Assembly: GCF_024706985.1 (NCBI RefSeq)
Contig: NZ_JAMCCX010000012.1
Coordinates: forward strand, 1-64,000
Reading direction: 5' to 3'
DNA length: 64,000 bases
Source of the DNA: Alicyclobacillus sp. SP_1
Lineage (GTDB): Bacteria; Bacillota; Bacilli; Alicyclobacillales; Alicyclobacillaceae
Below, piece by piece: positions 25,305 to 32,621 of this stretch. The notes under the pieces are model-generated. The model searched no databases. It was not told where the DNA came from and saw only the letters and a program-made list of their open reading frames with translations. Positions within the stretch are counted from its first letter, which is position 1, and the number at the start of each line of letters is the position of its first letter. Position numbers and translations under genes: made by a program.

Positions 25305-25322
25305 GTAGTTCTTTTTTCGTTA

Positions 25323-26087
25323 TTACTCCGTTTGCCGCCTCTTGTCCCTCTCCCCTGCCATATAGCTTGTTTCCTGTCCTGCGATGTAAAATAGCATTGC
25401 TATGTTTGCTGCTTGTCTCCTCTCCTTGACGTCCTGCCATCTACTGACGAGCCAGCGTACCCGTTCGATGGTTGGTGCGACCCATATCACCCGACGCACC
25501 TGCCCTTTGGTTTTTTCGTCGATAATGGAAAGGTTCTGGACGTATAATGCAAATTTTTTTCGTAGTTGCCTGCTCGATTCCGTCGCGTTGTCGTATTCCA
25601 GCCAGAAGATGCCTCTGTTTGCAGTCTGAATCAATGCGTCAGGACGAATGTAGCTTTTGCGGATTTCTGCGTCTGTGTTCCCCGCTATCTTGCGAAAGCT
25701 AAAAAGTTCATCCGCACTCTCTCTTGTGCTGTACCATTGTACGCCCTCGCACCCATGTGCCTTGACGTACCTCAGCAAAATGTCATTCACACCGAGTTGA
25801 TGGGAAATCTGAGCTTTCATCGTCACGATTTTCCCTTCGATATTGCAAAGCTGATGAGCCGCACGAACACCGTTTTCGTCTAACATGTAGACCGTTTGTC
25901 CATGACTATCCCGGCTGGTCAAAAGCATTTGTTTCTGTCTGAGCTTTAGGAGATGACTATCTGTCTTACTCCGCCGCCAGCCTAAGAGCAACATTAAGTC
26001 CTTGCGCCTAAGTACACCGGCATCAAACAGCGTACCGATTACCTTTTCGGTGTCCGTAAACTCACCATTTGCCCAGTTCAGAATCAT
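25323..26087 (-). CDS. Replication-relaxation family protein
   Basis: This 254-aa protein resembles the replication-relaxation (Replic_Relax) family found on plasmids and integrative elements of Gram-positive bacteria. The N-terminal winged helix covers TEKVIGTLFDAGVLRRKDLMLLLGWRRSK. A central block reads LGVNDILLRYVKAHG, then SYIRPDALIQTANRGIFWLEYDNATES with the conserved RPDA and the acidic LEYD, and RKKFALY after it. Members are thought to act in plasmid replication or transfer, but their biochemistry is poorly known. ATG 26087 follows GAGAGGGTG; the frame extends to 26192 without support. Array B begins about 280 bp upstream, so the protein or its regulator may bind it. Confidence 0.78.
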   Translation of the reverse strand: MILNWANGEFTDTEKVIGTLFDAGVLRRKDLMLLLGWRRSKTDSHLLKLRQKQMLLTSRDSHGQTVYMLDENGVRAAHQLCNIEGKIVTMKAQISHQLGVNDILLRYVKAHGCEGVQWYSTRESADELFSFRKIAGNTDAEIRKSYIRPDALIQTANRGIFWLEYDNATESSRQLRKKFALYVQNLSIIDEKTKGQVRRVIWVAPTIERVRWLVSRWQDVKERRQAANIAMLFYIAGQETSYMAGERDKRRQTE

Positions 26088-26368
26088 TGTTTTCACCCTC
26101 TCTCCGTCAACTCTCCCGTTACTGAAACGAAGTTGCCATTTGGTACAAATTCGCATCGTTTTTTTGTGTCGCAAAGACGACGGTCTTCTCATAAAGTCGG
26201 CTCCTGTACGTCAGAAACTCAACTTCGGGAGATTTGTACACGGATGAACGAGTGCTCGGAAAAAATCAGGAAGGCGCATTCTTCCTGAACGGGCAACTGC
26301 GAATTCGTCGAGATGGATTTTCGATCGTCAGTCTTGTGACACCCTGAACCCTAAAAAAGCATCGTTTC

Positions 26369-26438
26369 GGTCACAGAAAGGGGGTTTTTGGTCACAGAAC
26401 GGGTAATTTCGGTCACAAACGCATGGTCTTTGGTCACA
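26369..26438 (+). repeat. Array B, left arm: four GGTCACA boxes
   Basis: GGTCACA begins at 26369, 26390, 26411 and 26432, exactly every 21 bp. A degenerate inverted box TGTGACA lies before it at 26335. Orientation and spacing match the left arm of array A. Confidence 0.9.
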
Positions 26439-26732
26439 GAGAAATGGAAATTTTGAGGCGTGAATCCTTGTGGCAGTAGAGAGGGTACTGGAAAAAATGG
26501 CCGAAAAATCGTGTTTTGTGACACCTGAAAAAAATTGTGTGCATATACAGTGCTAGATCAACAACTATATCGAGGGGGTAAAAGGACAAAAAAGCAAGAA
26601 ATTCGCACGTGATCATATACAGTGTTTAAAAATCTTGGTCACAAGCTCCTTAATATTATTAATATTTTCCATAAATATTATATATAAATCCTTTTATATC
26701 AAGGATTATTGAAATTTCCATTTCCATTTTTC
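26439..26732. other. Array B core: shared motifs and AT-rich segment
   Basis: The core contains an inverted box (TGTGACA, 26517), GTGTGCATATACA (26537-26549), CACGTGATCA (26606-26615, inverted relative to array A), GGTCACA (26637) and an A/T stretch (about 26651-26700). From the last left box to the 13-mer is 105 bp in both arrays. The two cores are clearly related although much of the sequence between the motifs has diverged. Confidence 0.7.
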
Positions 26733-26834
26733 TGTGACCAAGAATGGTGTTTTTGTGACCAAGAATCGGGTTTCTGTGACCAAGAATCGGCTCTCTGTGA
26801 CCAAAACAGGGTCAAATACAGGGCTTTTGTGACC
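26733..26834 (-). repeat. Array B, right arm: five inverted boxes
   Basis: TGTGACC begins at 26733, 26754, 26775 and 26796 with a 21-bp period, and once more at 26828 after 32 bp. Spacers are similar to those of array A (ACCAAGAAT). A lone forward box occurs at 27129. Confidence 0.9.
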
Positions 26835-26849
26835 AGAACGAGTGGCATG

Positions 26850-28020
26850 AGAGTAGCGAAAATGACGAATTGGAAATCTTGGATGTAAATGGAATGACAA
26901 AGGTGATGGTAATGAATGCGTCCATCTTGAGCACCCAACCATGGTTGCAATGTCGCCTTCCGAGTTCCGCTCGACCAATTTATCCTTTTGCATGCAGAAC
27001 CACTTCTGTGGTCAATGAAGGCTCAATCACACGCTGTAAGACCGTTGCCAAAGTGCCTCCTCCGGTTTCACGAAGTCTCCTTCCTCTGAAAATCGAGCCC
27101 AGATGAAAATGAAAGTGGGCATGCACCCGGTCACAAGCACAGAGGATTTTGGACGACGCTTATATTTCGTGTGCGGCTGCGCGTACAGATTTACTTTCTT
27201 GAATCGTTGAACCATGTCACCCACTCAAACTCTACTCTCCGTAGGGCCAAGTCGCACCTAATGTATCTCCATAGTGTCGCCTTTCTCTCACCATGGTTGC
27301 TCCATATTATCACCATATTGACACTTGGCACGTGCCCAATGACTAGGCGAACGCTCCCCGCTCCGATACCGTTGGAAGTTCCACTACAACGAGTTCGAGG
27401 TTGGGTTGTCGACCCCAATGTCGAATTGCTTACATGCTCCGACGACAGTAGGAGATCGCGGCGCATGCTGGTTCAGCACTGGCCTACTTTCCTCTGGCGA
27501 CGCCAACTTCTCGTTTCTGGTGCGAAAATGTCACCACTGATGTTATCTACCGTTTTTTAAGGTGTTGAATTCGCACCATGATAAACCCCCTTTGCGTCAA
27601 GGACCTTAATGCACTGCAGACGACATCGCATAATACTTATGACAACCGCAGCATTATTAGCGTCAAAAACGCACCTTCAAAATCATCGTCGTTAGCTCCA
27701 ACGAGGTCATGACTGGCCTTTGAGCCATCTGCCTCGCTGTAGTTTCCCATCACCATTACCTCTCAGTTCCCAAGCGCGAGTTGATAACCAATAACAGATC
27801 CTTGGCGCATACGCATTTCTTGGGTACAGTCTTTGTCCGCAATTCACGGTTTTTCCCTTCCCTACGGCGTTTTACGGTGTTTTAGGGCGCAAGATTTGAC
27901 ACAGACCCAGAGAATGGGTCACTGCATCCAAGTTGCTCGGGTGAGGTTTTTTCGAAGACAAAGTTGTAAATGCTGCAACCCGACAGAGCCTTTAGTAATA
28001 TGGCGTCCTGTGTGGTCCCG
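26850..28020. other. 1.17-kb stretch without a convincing gene
   Basis: Open frames of up to 129 codons exist on both strands, but their translations have no protein-like composition, no ribosome binding sites and no recognisable domain. A single GGTCACA box lies at 27129-27135. It may be decayed coding DNA or structural DNA of the mobile module. Confidence 0.5.
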
Positions 28021-28431
28021 TTAATTTCTTCTGCCGATTTGTCCATAGTTGATCGGCTTGCACCCGCCCTCCAACAAAACCTGACGAATGTAGGGTGCCG
28101 ACCGGCCTATGGCTTGTCCTATCTCAGCAAAGGTTTTTTGCTCCAAAAAGTGCATACGATGTATCAGTTCAAAGTCTTTCTGCCTCATTTTCCTTGCCCG
28201 TGCTGCCGGGGTGATTCTCTCTATTCCGTACCAAGATAAGAGTTTTTTAACGTCCCACCAAGGAACTTCTAGTACATCACCGATTTCTTGAAACGTCATC
28301 AACTCGTCTCGATACCTTGACACCATCTGCTGTAACAAGTGCTCATGTCTTCGAAACGTATTCGCCAAAAACTCGTCCGACCGCACCACGCCTCGATTTA
28401 AAGTCACTATGGACCGGACCACATAATTCAA
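28021..28431 (-). CDS. Tandem helix-turn-helix protein at the spoVK junction
   Basis: This protein of up to 136 aa contains two helix-turn-helix-like blocks, [25 protein letters not shown] and [21 protein letters not shown], both with the pattern of sequence-specific DNA-binding domains. I do not recognise the family. The farthest start, TTG 28431, overlaps the stop of the truncated spoVK; an internal start such as ATG 28326 is possible, so the N terminus is uncertain. Its place as the first gene inside the accessory DNA, at the junction with spoVK, would suit an excision or control factor, but that is inference from position only. Confidence 0.6.
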   Translation of the reverse strand: MNYVVRSIVTLNRGVVRSDEFLANTFRRHEHLLQQMVSRYRDELMTFQEIGDVLEVPWWDVKKLLSWYGIERITPAARARKMRQKDFELIHRMHFLEQKTFAEIGQAIGRSAPYIRQVLLEGGCKPINYGQIGRRN

Positions 28432-29024
28432 ACCTTGGTCTTGACCAAACAGTCAATCGCTTCCCGCCCGAAATCCTTGTTGCCGCCGCGGGCCAGTGAA
28501 TACGCTTCATCAATAAAGAGGACTCCACCGAGCGCACGCTCAATGTGTTCGCGAGTCTTTTGGGCTGTGTGGCCGATGTACTCACCAACGAGATCGGCAC
28601 GCTCAACTTCAACAAGGTGGCCTTTTTCGAGTAGTCCCAGGTCTCGATACATTTCGGCGAGCAGCCGCGCGACTGTGGTTTTTCCGGTTCCCGGATTGCC
28701 CGAAAAGACCATATGCAGGACCGTAGGCGCCGTCTTGAGACGCGCCATCCGCCGCTGCTCCTGAATATAGACGTGGGCAAATATTTGACGAATCGTCGCT
28801 TTGACGTCTTCCAATCCAACCAAGGTATCTAAGCGACCGAGAATTCCCATCAGCCGCTCGCGTGTCATGCGCGTGACGGTAGGCATGGGTATCAGTGAAT
28901 CTCGCCCGGACAATCGAGTCAAAGCTTCACCAACCGCAATTCGGCCATTCTCAAATTCCTCAAGAACTTGTATCTTTGTGATGGCATGTGGTTCCAAGCG
29001 AGTTCGCGACGGCAAATGGCTCAC
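28428..29024 (-). pseudogene. spoVK: spoVK, 3'-truncated AAA ATPase of sporulation
   Basis: SpoVK is a AAA ATPase of the CbxX/CfqX type needed for spore maturation; the B. subtilis protein has about 322 aa. Here 198 codons remain: a helical N terminus, [11 protein letters not shown], Walker [29 protein letters not shown] and Walker [16 protein letters not shown]. The frame follows the family up to REAIDCLVK and then ends two codons later. The second half of the ATPase domain and the whole C-terminal lid, about 125 residues, are missing, and foreign DNA begins. Either the gene is destroyed or its 3' part lies beyond a large inserted element. Position next to the tRNAs and hfq matches the Bacillus order. 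Confidence 0.85.
28435..28448. other. Palindrome at the spoVK truncation point
   Basis: TTGGTC-TT-GACCAA, two perfect 6-bp arms around a central dinucleotide, lies exactly where spoVK homology ends. A symmetric site with a 2-bp centre is the form used by serine recombinases, so it may be one attachment site of the inserted element. The matching site at the other end would be outside the window. Confidence 0.4.
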
Positions 29025-29200
29025 CTCAACTTCGTCATCCGATTCTTCGGTAGCCTATGCCACCTTTTTGATATGGGTGAATGCCTAGAAAGAGAGCGGT
29101 CGTCGGAGCGACATACCCGTGAACCACCTTTATCCAAGGCGCCACTCGCAGAATCCACACAAGAGCTCCCCGGCAATCCTTCAAGCTTCAGGCGACATAA

Positions 29201-29240
29201 ACAAACAGGGACCAGCCCGCTAGGACTCGTCCCTGTTTGT
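29201..29240 (-). terminator. tRNA operon terminator
   Basis: ACAAACAGGGAC (29201-29212) pairs perfectly with GTCCCTGTTTGT (29229-29240), 12 bp, just past the last tRNA gene (tRNA-Ser). Confidence 0.8.
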
Positions 29241-29258
29241 CTCGTTGAATTTCAATTT

Positions 29259-29352
29259 TGGCGGAGTGAGACGGATTCGAACCGTCGATACGGTTTTTGA
29301 CCGTATACTCGCTTAGCAGGCGAGCGCCTTCGACCTACTCGGCCATCACTCC
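29259..29352 (-). tRNA. tRNA-Ser (GCT)
   Basis: Class II tRNA of 94 nt with a long variable arm, acceptor GGAGTGA/TCACTCC, and encoded CCA. The anticodon GCT reads AGC and AGT. Last gene of the array. Confidence 0.95.
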
Positions 29353-29360
29353 ATAGACAG

Positions 29361-29436
29361 TGGTGGGCGTTGACGGGTTCGAACCGCCGACCCCCTGCTT
29401 GTAAGGCAGGTGCTCTCCCAGCTGAGCTAAACGCCC
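29361..29436 (-). tRNA. tRNA-Val (TAC)
   Basis: Complete cloverleaf of 76 nt, anticodon loop CTTACAA, CCA encoded. Confidence 0.95.
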
Positions 29437-29442
29437 GAAATG

Positions 29443-29518
29443 TGGAGCTCCCAACCAGATTCGAACTGGTGACCTCATCCTTACCATGGATGCGCTCTGC
29501 CGACTGAGCTATGGGAGC
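29443..29518 (-). tRNA. tRNA-Thr (GGT)
   Basis: Complete cloverleaf of 76 nt, anticodon loop ATGGTAA, CCA encoded. One of two threonine tRNAs in the array. Confidence 0.95.
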
Positions 29519-29523
29519 ATGGT

Positions 29524-29598
29524 TGGCTCCCCGAGTAGGATTCGAACCTACGACCCTCCGGTTAACAGCCGGATGCTCTACCGCTGAGCTATCGAGGA
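29524..29598 (-). tRNA. tRNA-Asn (GTT)
   Basis: 75 nt, anticodon loop CTGTTAA, CCA encoded; the acceptor stem contains one T-G pair. Confidence 0.95.
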
Positions 29599-29606
29599 AA
29601 ATCAAG

Positions 29607-29682
29607 TGGTGGAGGTAGACGGATTCGAACCGACGACCCCCTGCTTGCAAGGCAGGTGCTCTCCCAGCTGAGCTATACCCCC
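29607..29682 (-). tRNA. tRNA-Ala (TGC)
   Basis: 76 nt, anticodon loop CTTGCAA, CCA encoded. Its body is very similar to the tRNA-Val of the same array. Confidence 0.95.
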
Positions 29683-29737
29683 ACGAGAATTCATGCATTA
29701 CATTTTGAGAACAGACATGGATGAGAAATCTGTTCTA

Positions 29738-29814
29738 TGGTCGGAGCAGCGGGATTCGAACCCACGACCTCCTGCTCCCAAGGCAGGCGCGCTACCAAGC
29801 TGCGCTATGCTCCG
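29738..29814 (-). tRNA. tRNA-Pro (TGG)
   Basis: 77 nt, anticodon loop CTTGGGA, CCA encoded. A small hairpin (AGAACAGA/TCTGTTCT, 29708-29736) follows it and may be a processing signal. Confidence 0.95.
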
Positions 29815-29815
29815 A

Positions 29816-29892
29816 TGGCGTGCCCGGAGAGATTCGAACTCCCGACCTCTTGATTCGTAGTCAAGCGCTCTATCCAGCTGAGCTACGGGCAC
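29816..29892 (-). tRNA. tRNA-Arg (ACG)
   Basis: 77 nt, anticodon loop CTACGAA, acceptor GTGCCCG/CGGGCAC, CCA encoded. A34 is expected to be deaminated to inosine. Confidence 0.95.
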
Positions 29893-29897
29893 AAGAC

Positions 29898-29972
29898 TGG
29901 CTGGGGGAGAAGGGATCGAACCTTCGCATAACGGAGTCAAAGTCCGTTGCCTTACCGCTTGGCTATCCCCCA
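29898..29972 (-). tRNA. tRNA-Gln (TTG)
   Basis: 75 nt, anticodon loop CTTTGAC, CCA encoded, with the T1-A72 pair usual for bacterial tRNA-Gln. Confidence 0.95.
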
Positions 29973-29977
29973 TTAGT

Positions 29978-30053
29978 TGGGGTGAGCGATGGGAATCGAA
30001 CCCACGTATGCCGGATCCACAATCCGGTGCGTTAACCCCTTCGCCACGCTCAC
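29978..30053 (-). tRNA. tRNA-His (GTG)
   Basis: 76 nt, anticodon loop TTGTGGA, CCA encoded. The base before position 1 (30054) gives the encoded extra G that pairs with C73, as expected for tRNA-His. Confidence 0.95.
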
Positions 30054-30058
30054 CACAC

Positions 30059-30134
30059 TGGCAGGGGCGGCAGGATTCGAACCCACGACATGCGGTTTTG
30101 GAGACCGCCGTTCTACCAGCTGAACTACGCCCCT
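30059..30134 (-). tRNA. tRNA-Trp (CCA)
   Basis: 76 nt, anticodon loop CTCCAAA, acceptor AGGGGCG/CGCCCCT, CCA end encoded. Confidence 0.95.
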
Positions 30135-30187
30135 AGGCCTAAGAAAACCAATCTTTGACTCCGCAAAGCTCTCCAAGTACAAACCAC

Positions 30188-30272
<85 letters not shown>

Positions 30273-30277
30273 GCTAC

Positions 30278-30353
<76 letters not shown>

Positions 30354-30375
30354 GCCTCATCGGCGACAAGTCATA

Positions 30376-30404
30376 ACTTAACACAGCGCGAGCACTCGTG
30401 TCAA
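30376..30404 (-). promoter_or_regulatory. Candidate promoter of the tRNA operon
   Basis: TTGACA (30399-30404) is followed after 17 bp by TTAAGT (30376-30381) on the minus strand, about 22 bp before the first tRNA. The -35 box is perfect and the -10 box weak. Confidence 0.55.
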
Positions 30405-30491
30405 CTGCGAATTTCGACGCCAATACCGACCTTTTACTTCCAATTAAAGCGCGACATTCGACTGAATTTTGCGACGAGTCGCCGGGCTTAC

Positions 30492-30737
30492 TCACTCAGC
30501 TGTGGGTTCTTCCAATGCCATCAAGTTGACGGCACGCAAAGGAATAAACGTAGATATGGCATGCTTGTATATCATCTGCTGTTTTCCATCCGCTTCAACA
30601 ACAATCGTGAAGTTGTCAAACGCCTTCACATTTCCACGAATTTGAAATCCATTCACCAAGTATACAATGACCGGTATTTTCTCTTTGCGGACTTGATTCA
30701 AGAATGTATCTTGAATGTTCACCGGCTGCTTACTCAC
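30492..30737 (-). CDS. hfq: RNA chaperone Hfq
   Basis: Hfq, 81 aa, forms a hexameric Sm-like ring that binds small RNAs and A/U-rich RNA. The Sm1 motif is [29 protein letters not shown] with [11 protein letters not shown], and Sm2 is the hallmark YKHAISTF. The acidic tail is short ([11 protein letters not shown]). GTG 30737 is the best start, eight bases after GGAG, giving SKQPVNIQD like other Firmicutes; the frame extends 14 codons further without reason. It follows miaA with a 94-bp gap, the usual miaA-hfq arrangement, and the tRNA operon starts downstream with its own promoter. Confidence 0.96.
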   Translation of the reverse strand: MSKQPVNIQDTFLNQVRKEKIPVIVYLVNGFQIRGNVKAFDNFTIVVEADGKQQMIYKHAISTFIPLRAVNLMALEEPTAE

Positions 30738-30831
30738 GCCGTTCACTCCTGTCATCAGCGGATGAGAGTAGTCTATCATGCGCTACTCCGATTGCACGAA
30801 AGCCAACTGCAGTTTGAGACAAAGTTACACG

Positions 30832-31788
30832 TCAGGTGTATTCGCGATGGTCACATGAAATTCCTGCAAAATATTTGCCGATACGCTCACTGGCGACGTC
30901 AATCAGCTGATTCGCGTTTAGAACCGACATGTCCAGCCACTCAACTCGCTCATCTTGTCGCAAAAAACTGAGTTGGCGTTTGGCATAGCGTCTTGTGTCC
31001 TGTTGGATTTTCCCGACCATGTCCGGCATCGTCATCTTTCCCTCCAGGAACGCCACGACGTGCCGATAGCCAATGGCCTGCATTGCCTGGCCACCCAGTG
31101 GCACGCCGCGCAACATCAGTTGTTCAACTTCACGAATCCACCCTGCTTGAACCATGGCTTCAACGCGTTGATTGATACGACGGTACAACTCCTCGCGAGA
31201 ACATGTCAAACCAAGCAGCAGTGCATCAAAGCGTGGTGGTCTCGGATGCCATTGATAGGACGCAGAAAGCGGCTGACCTGTGATATAGTATACCTCCAAT
31301 GCCCGAATCACCCGTCGAACATCGTTCGGATGAAGTCTGTTTGCGGAGAGCGGATCGACCCGAACGAGTTCTGCATGGAGTGCTTCAACTCCACACTCTT
31401 CAGCTCGCTGCTGAAGGGATGCCCGCAATGCACTCGATTTCGCTTGATGCTGAAAATCGAGCCCGTCGACCAGACCGCGAACATAGAGCGTGGTCCCGCC
31501 GACTACCAACGGCAGGCGGCCTCGGGCCGAGATGTCGTGAATTCTCTCTTCGGCATAGCTCACGAAGTCTGCCACCGTAAAGCTTGCCTCCGGTTGAACG
31601 AGATTAAGACCGTAATGGGGAACGCCTTTCATTTCCTCGAGAGTCACTTTCCCGGTCCCAACGTCCAGGCCCTGGTAGATTTGCATTGAATCGGCGGAAA
31701 TGATTTCACCATCAAATACCCGTGCCAACTCGATGGCCAACGCGCTCTTGCCAACTCCGGTTGGACCAACCACACAGACGAGCGTCAT
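30832..31788 (-). CDS. miaA: tRNA dimethylallyltransferase
   Basis: MiaA, 318 aa, transfers the dimethylallyl group to N6 of A37 in tRNAs that read codons starting with U. The P-loop GPTGVGKSALA, the conserved EIISADSMQIYQGLDVGTGK, GGTTLYVRGLVDGL and the C-terminal QAIGYRHV and QDTRRYAKRQLSFLR are all present. The start is ATG 31788, with GGGGGAG upstream; it overlaps the stop of the preceding methyltransferase gene as TGATG, so the genes are translationally coupled. The next step in the pathway, methylthiolation by MiaB, is encoded 6 kb upstream in the same transcriptional direction. Confidence 0.97.
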   Translation of the reverse strand: MTLVCVVGPTGVGKSALAIELARVFDGEIISADSMQIYQGLDVGTGKVTLEEMKGVPHYGLNLVQPEASFTVADFVSYAEERIHDISARGRLPLVVGGTTLYVRGLVDGLDFQHQAKSSALRASLQQRAEECGVEALHAELVRVDPLSANRLHPNDVRRVIRALEVYYITGQPLSASYQWHPRPPRFDALLLGLTCSREELYRRINQRVEAMVQAGWIREVEQLMLRGVPLGGQAMQAIGYRHVVAFLEGKMTMPDMVGKIQQDTRRYAKRQLSFLRQDERVEWLDMSVLNANQLIDVASERIGKYFAGISCDHREYT

Positions 31789-32621
31789 CAAGGTCTCCCC
31801 CTTTGCCACACGGCGAAGGCAAAACTTGCATTCGTCTTGTCCGGAAGAACAGGAAGGTCTGACAAAAGTTTATCGCCCAAGCGACACTTTATCACAACCG
31901 TCCGCCGCGCCACTCGACAGGCGTCCGCAAACACGTCTCTCGTCAGCACCTGGTGATTTGCAAAAATACGCAGCGGCTCCATTGCCGCAGACCGTTCCAA
32001 AGGGTGGTGAAACATCGGATCGAAATAGACCGCATCGACCGAGGCATCGCCCAATTTGGAAAGAATTCGACCGGAGTCGCCCCAGAGCATCTCGATACCC
32101 GCCAAATGCTCGGCCACATCCGGCGGAATGGAGCGAGTCCAGCGCACGGCATACTGCATCAGGCGGGCAACGAGAAAAGTGGACTCAACCGCGATGACGC
32201 GCCCGCTTTGCCCGACGCCTGCTGCCAGCAAGAGTGCGTCTCCGAGGAGTCCGCAGGTGGCATCCAAAACCACATCACCAGGACGAACTCCGATGGCTCG
32301 AAGCAACCGGTCTTGGCGCCCTCGTTGGTGCTCACGAAGCCGCAACAAGGACATTCCAGGGTGGTAGCGAAGTGCCATTTCCGGGGCCTGCCGGTGAATG
32401 AGGCTGGGCTCGTCTCCCGCCAACACGACGACGTTTGCAGAGGTCTTTGCAAACAACTCCTCCACACTGCGGCCCCGCCGTTCAAGGTAAGTGGCTCCGA
32501 AAAAAGCCGCAGTCTGCCGAGCGCATCTCTCTTTGTCTGCATTGCCTTCCTGACGGATTGGCAACACACTGACAATTGGCGCACTTTGCTTATCCTCTCG
32601 AGAACGCCGAATGTCAGACAA
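31788..32621 (-). CDS. RsmJ-like SAM-dependent methyltransferase
   Basis: This 277-aa protein is a class I methyltransferase resembling the RsmJ (YhiQ) group that modifies 16S rRNA in enterobacteria. The SAM motif I is VLDATCGLLGDALLLA, with the acidic end of the second strand in VIAVES and the catalytic-region motif AVYFDPMF. The first 100 residues contain a PIVSV and LERRGRSVEELF segment typical of this family. TTG 32621 is chosen because AAGGAG lies ten bases before it and the product starts just at the end of mutL (8-bp overlap). The actual substrate in Gram-positive bacteria is not established; a DNA or rRNA guanine is likely. Confidence 0.75.
   Translation of the reverse strand: MSDIRRSREDKQSAPIVSVLPIRQEGNADKERCARQTAAFFGATYLERRGRSVEELFAKTSANVVVLAGDEPSLIHRQAPEMALRYHPGMSLLRLREHQRGRQDRLLRAIGVRPGDVVLDATCGLLGDALLLAAGVGQSGRVIAVESTFLVARLMQYAVRWTRSIPPDVAEHLAGIEMLWGDSGRILSKLGDASVDAVYFDPMFHHPLERSAAMEPLRIFANHQVLTRDVFADACRVARRTVVIKCRLGDKLLSDLPVLPDKTNASFAFAVWQRGRP

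Noticed and set aside
27171-27560. 129-codon open frame on the plus strand
   Set aside because: No ribosome binding site, no protein-like composition, and an equally long frame overlaps on the other strand.
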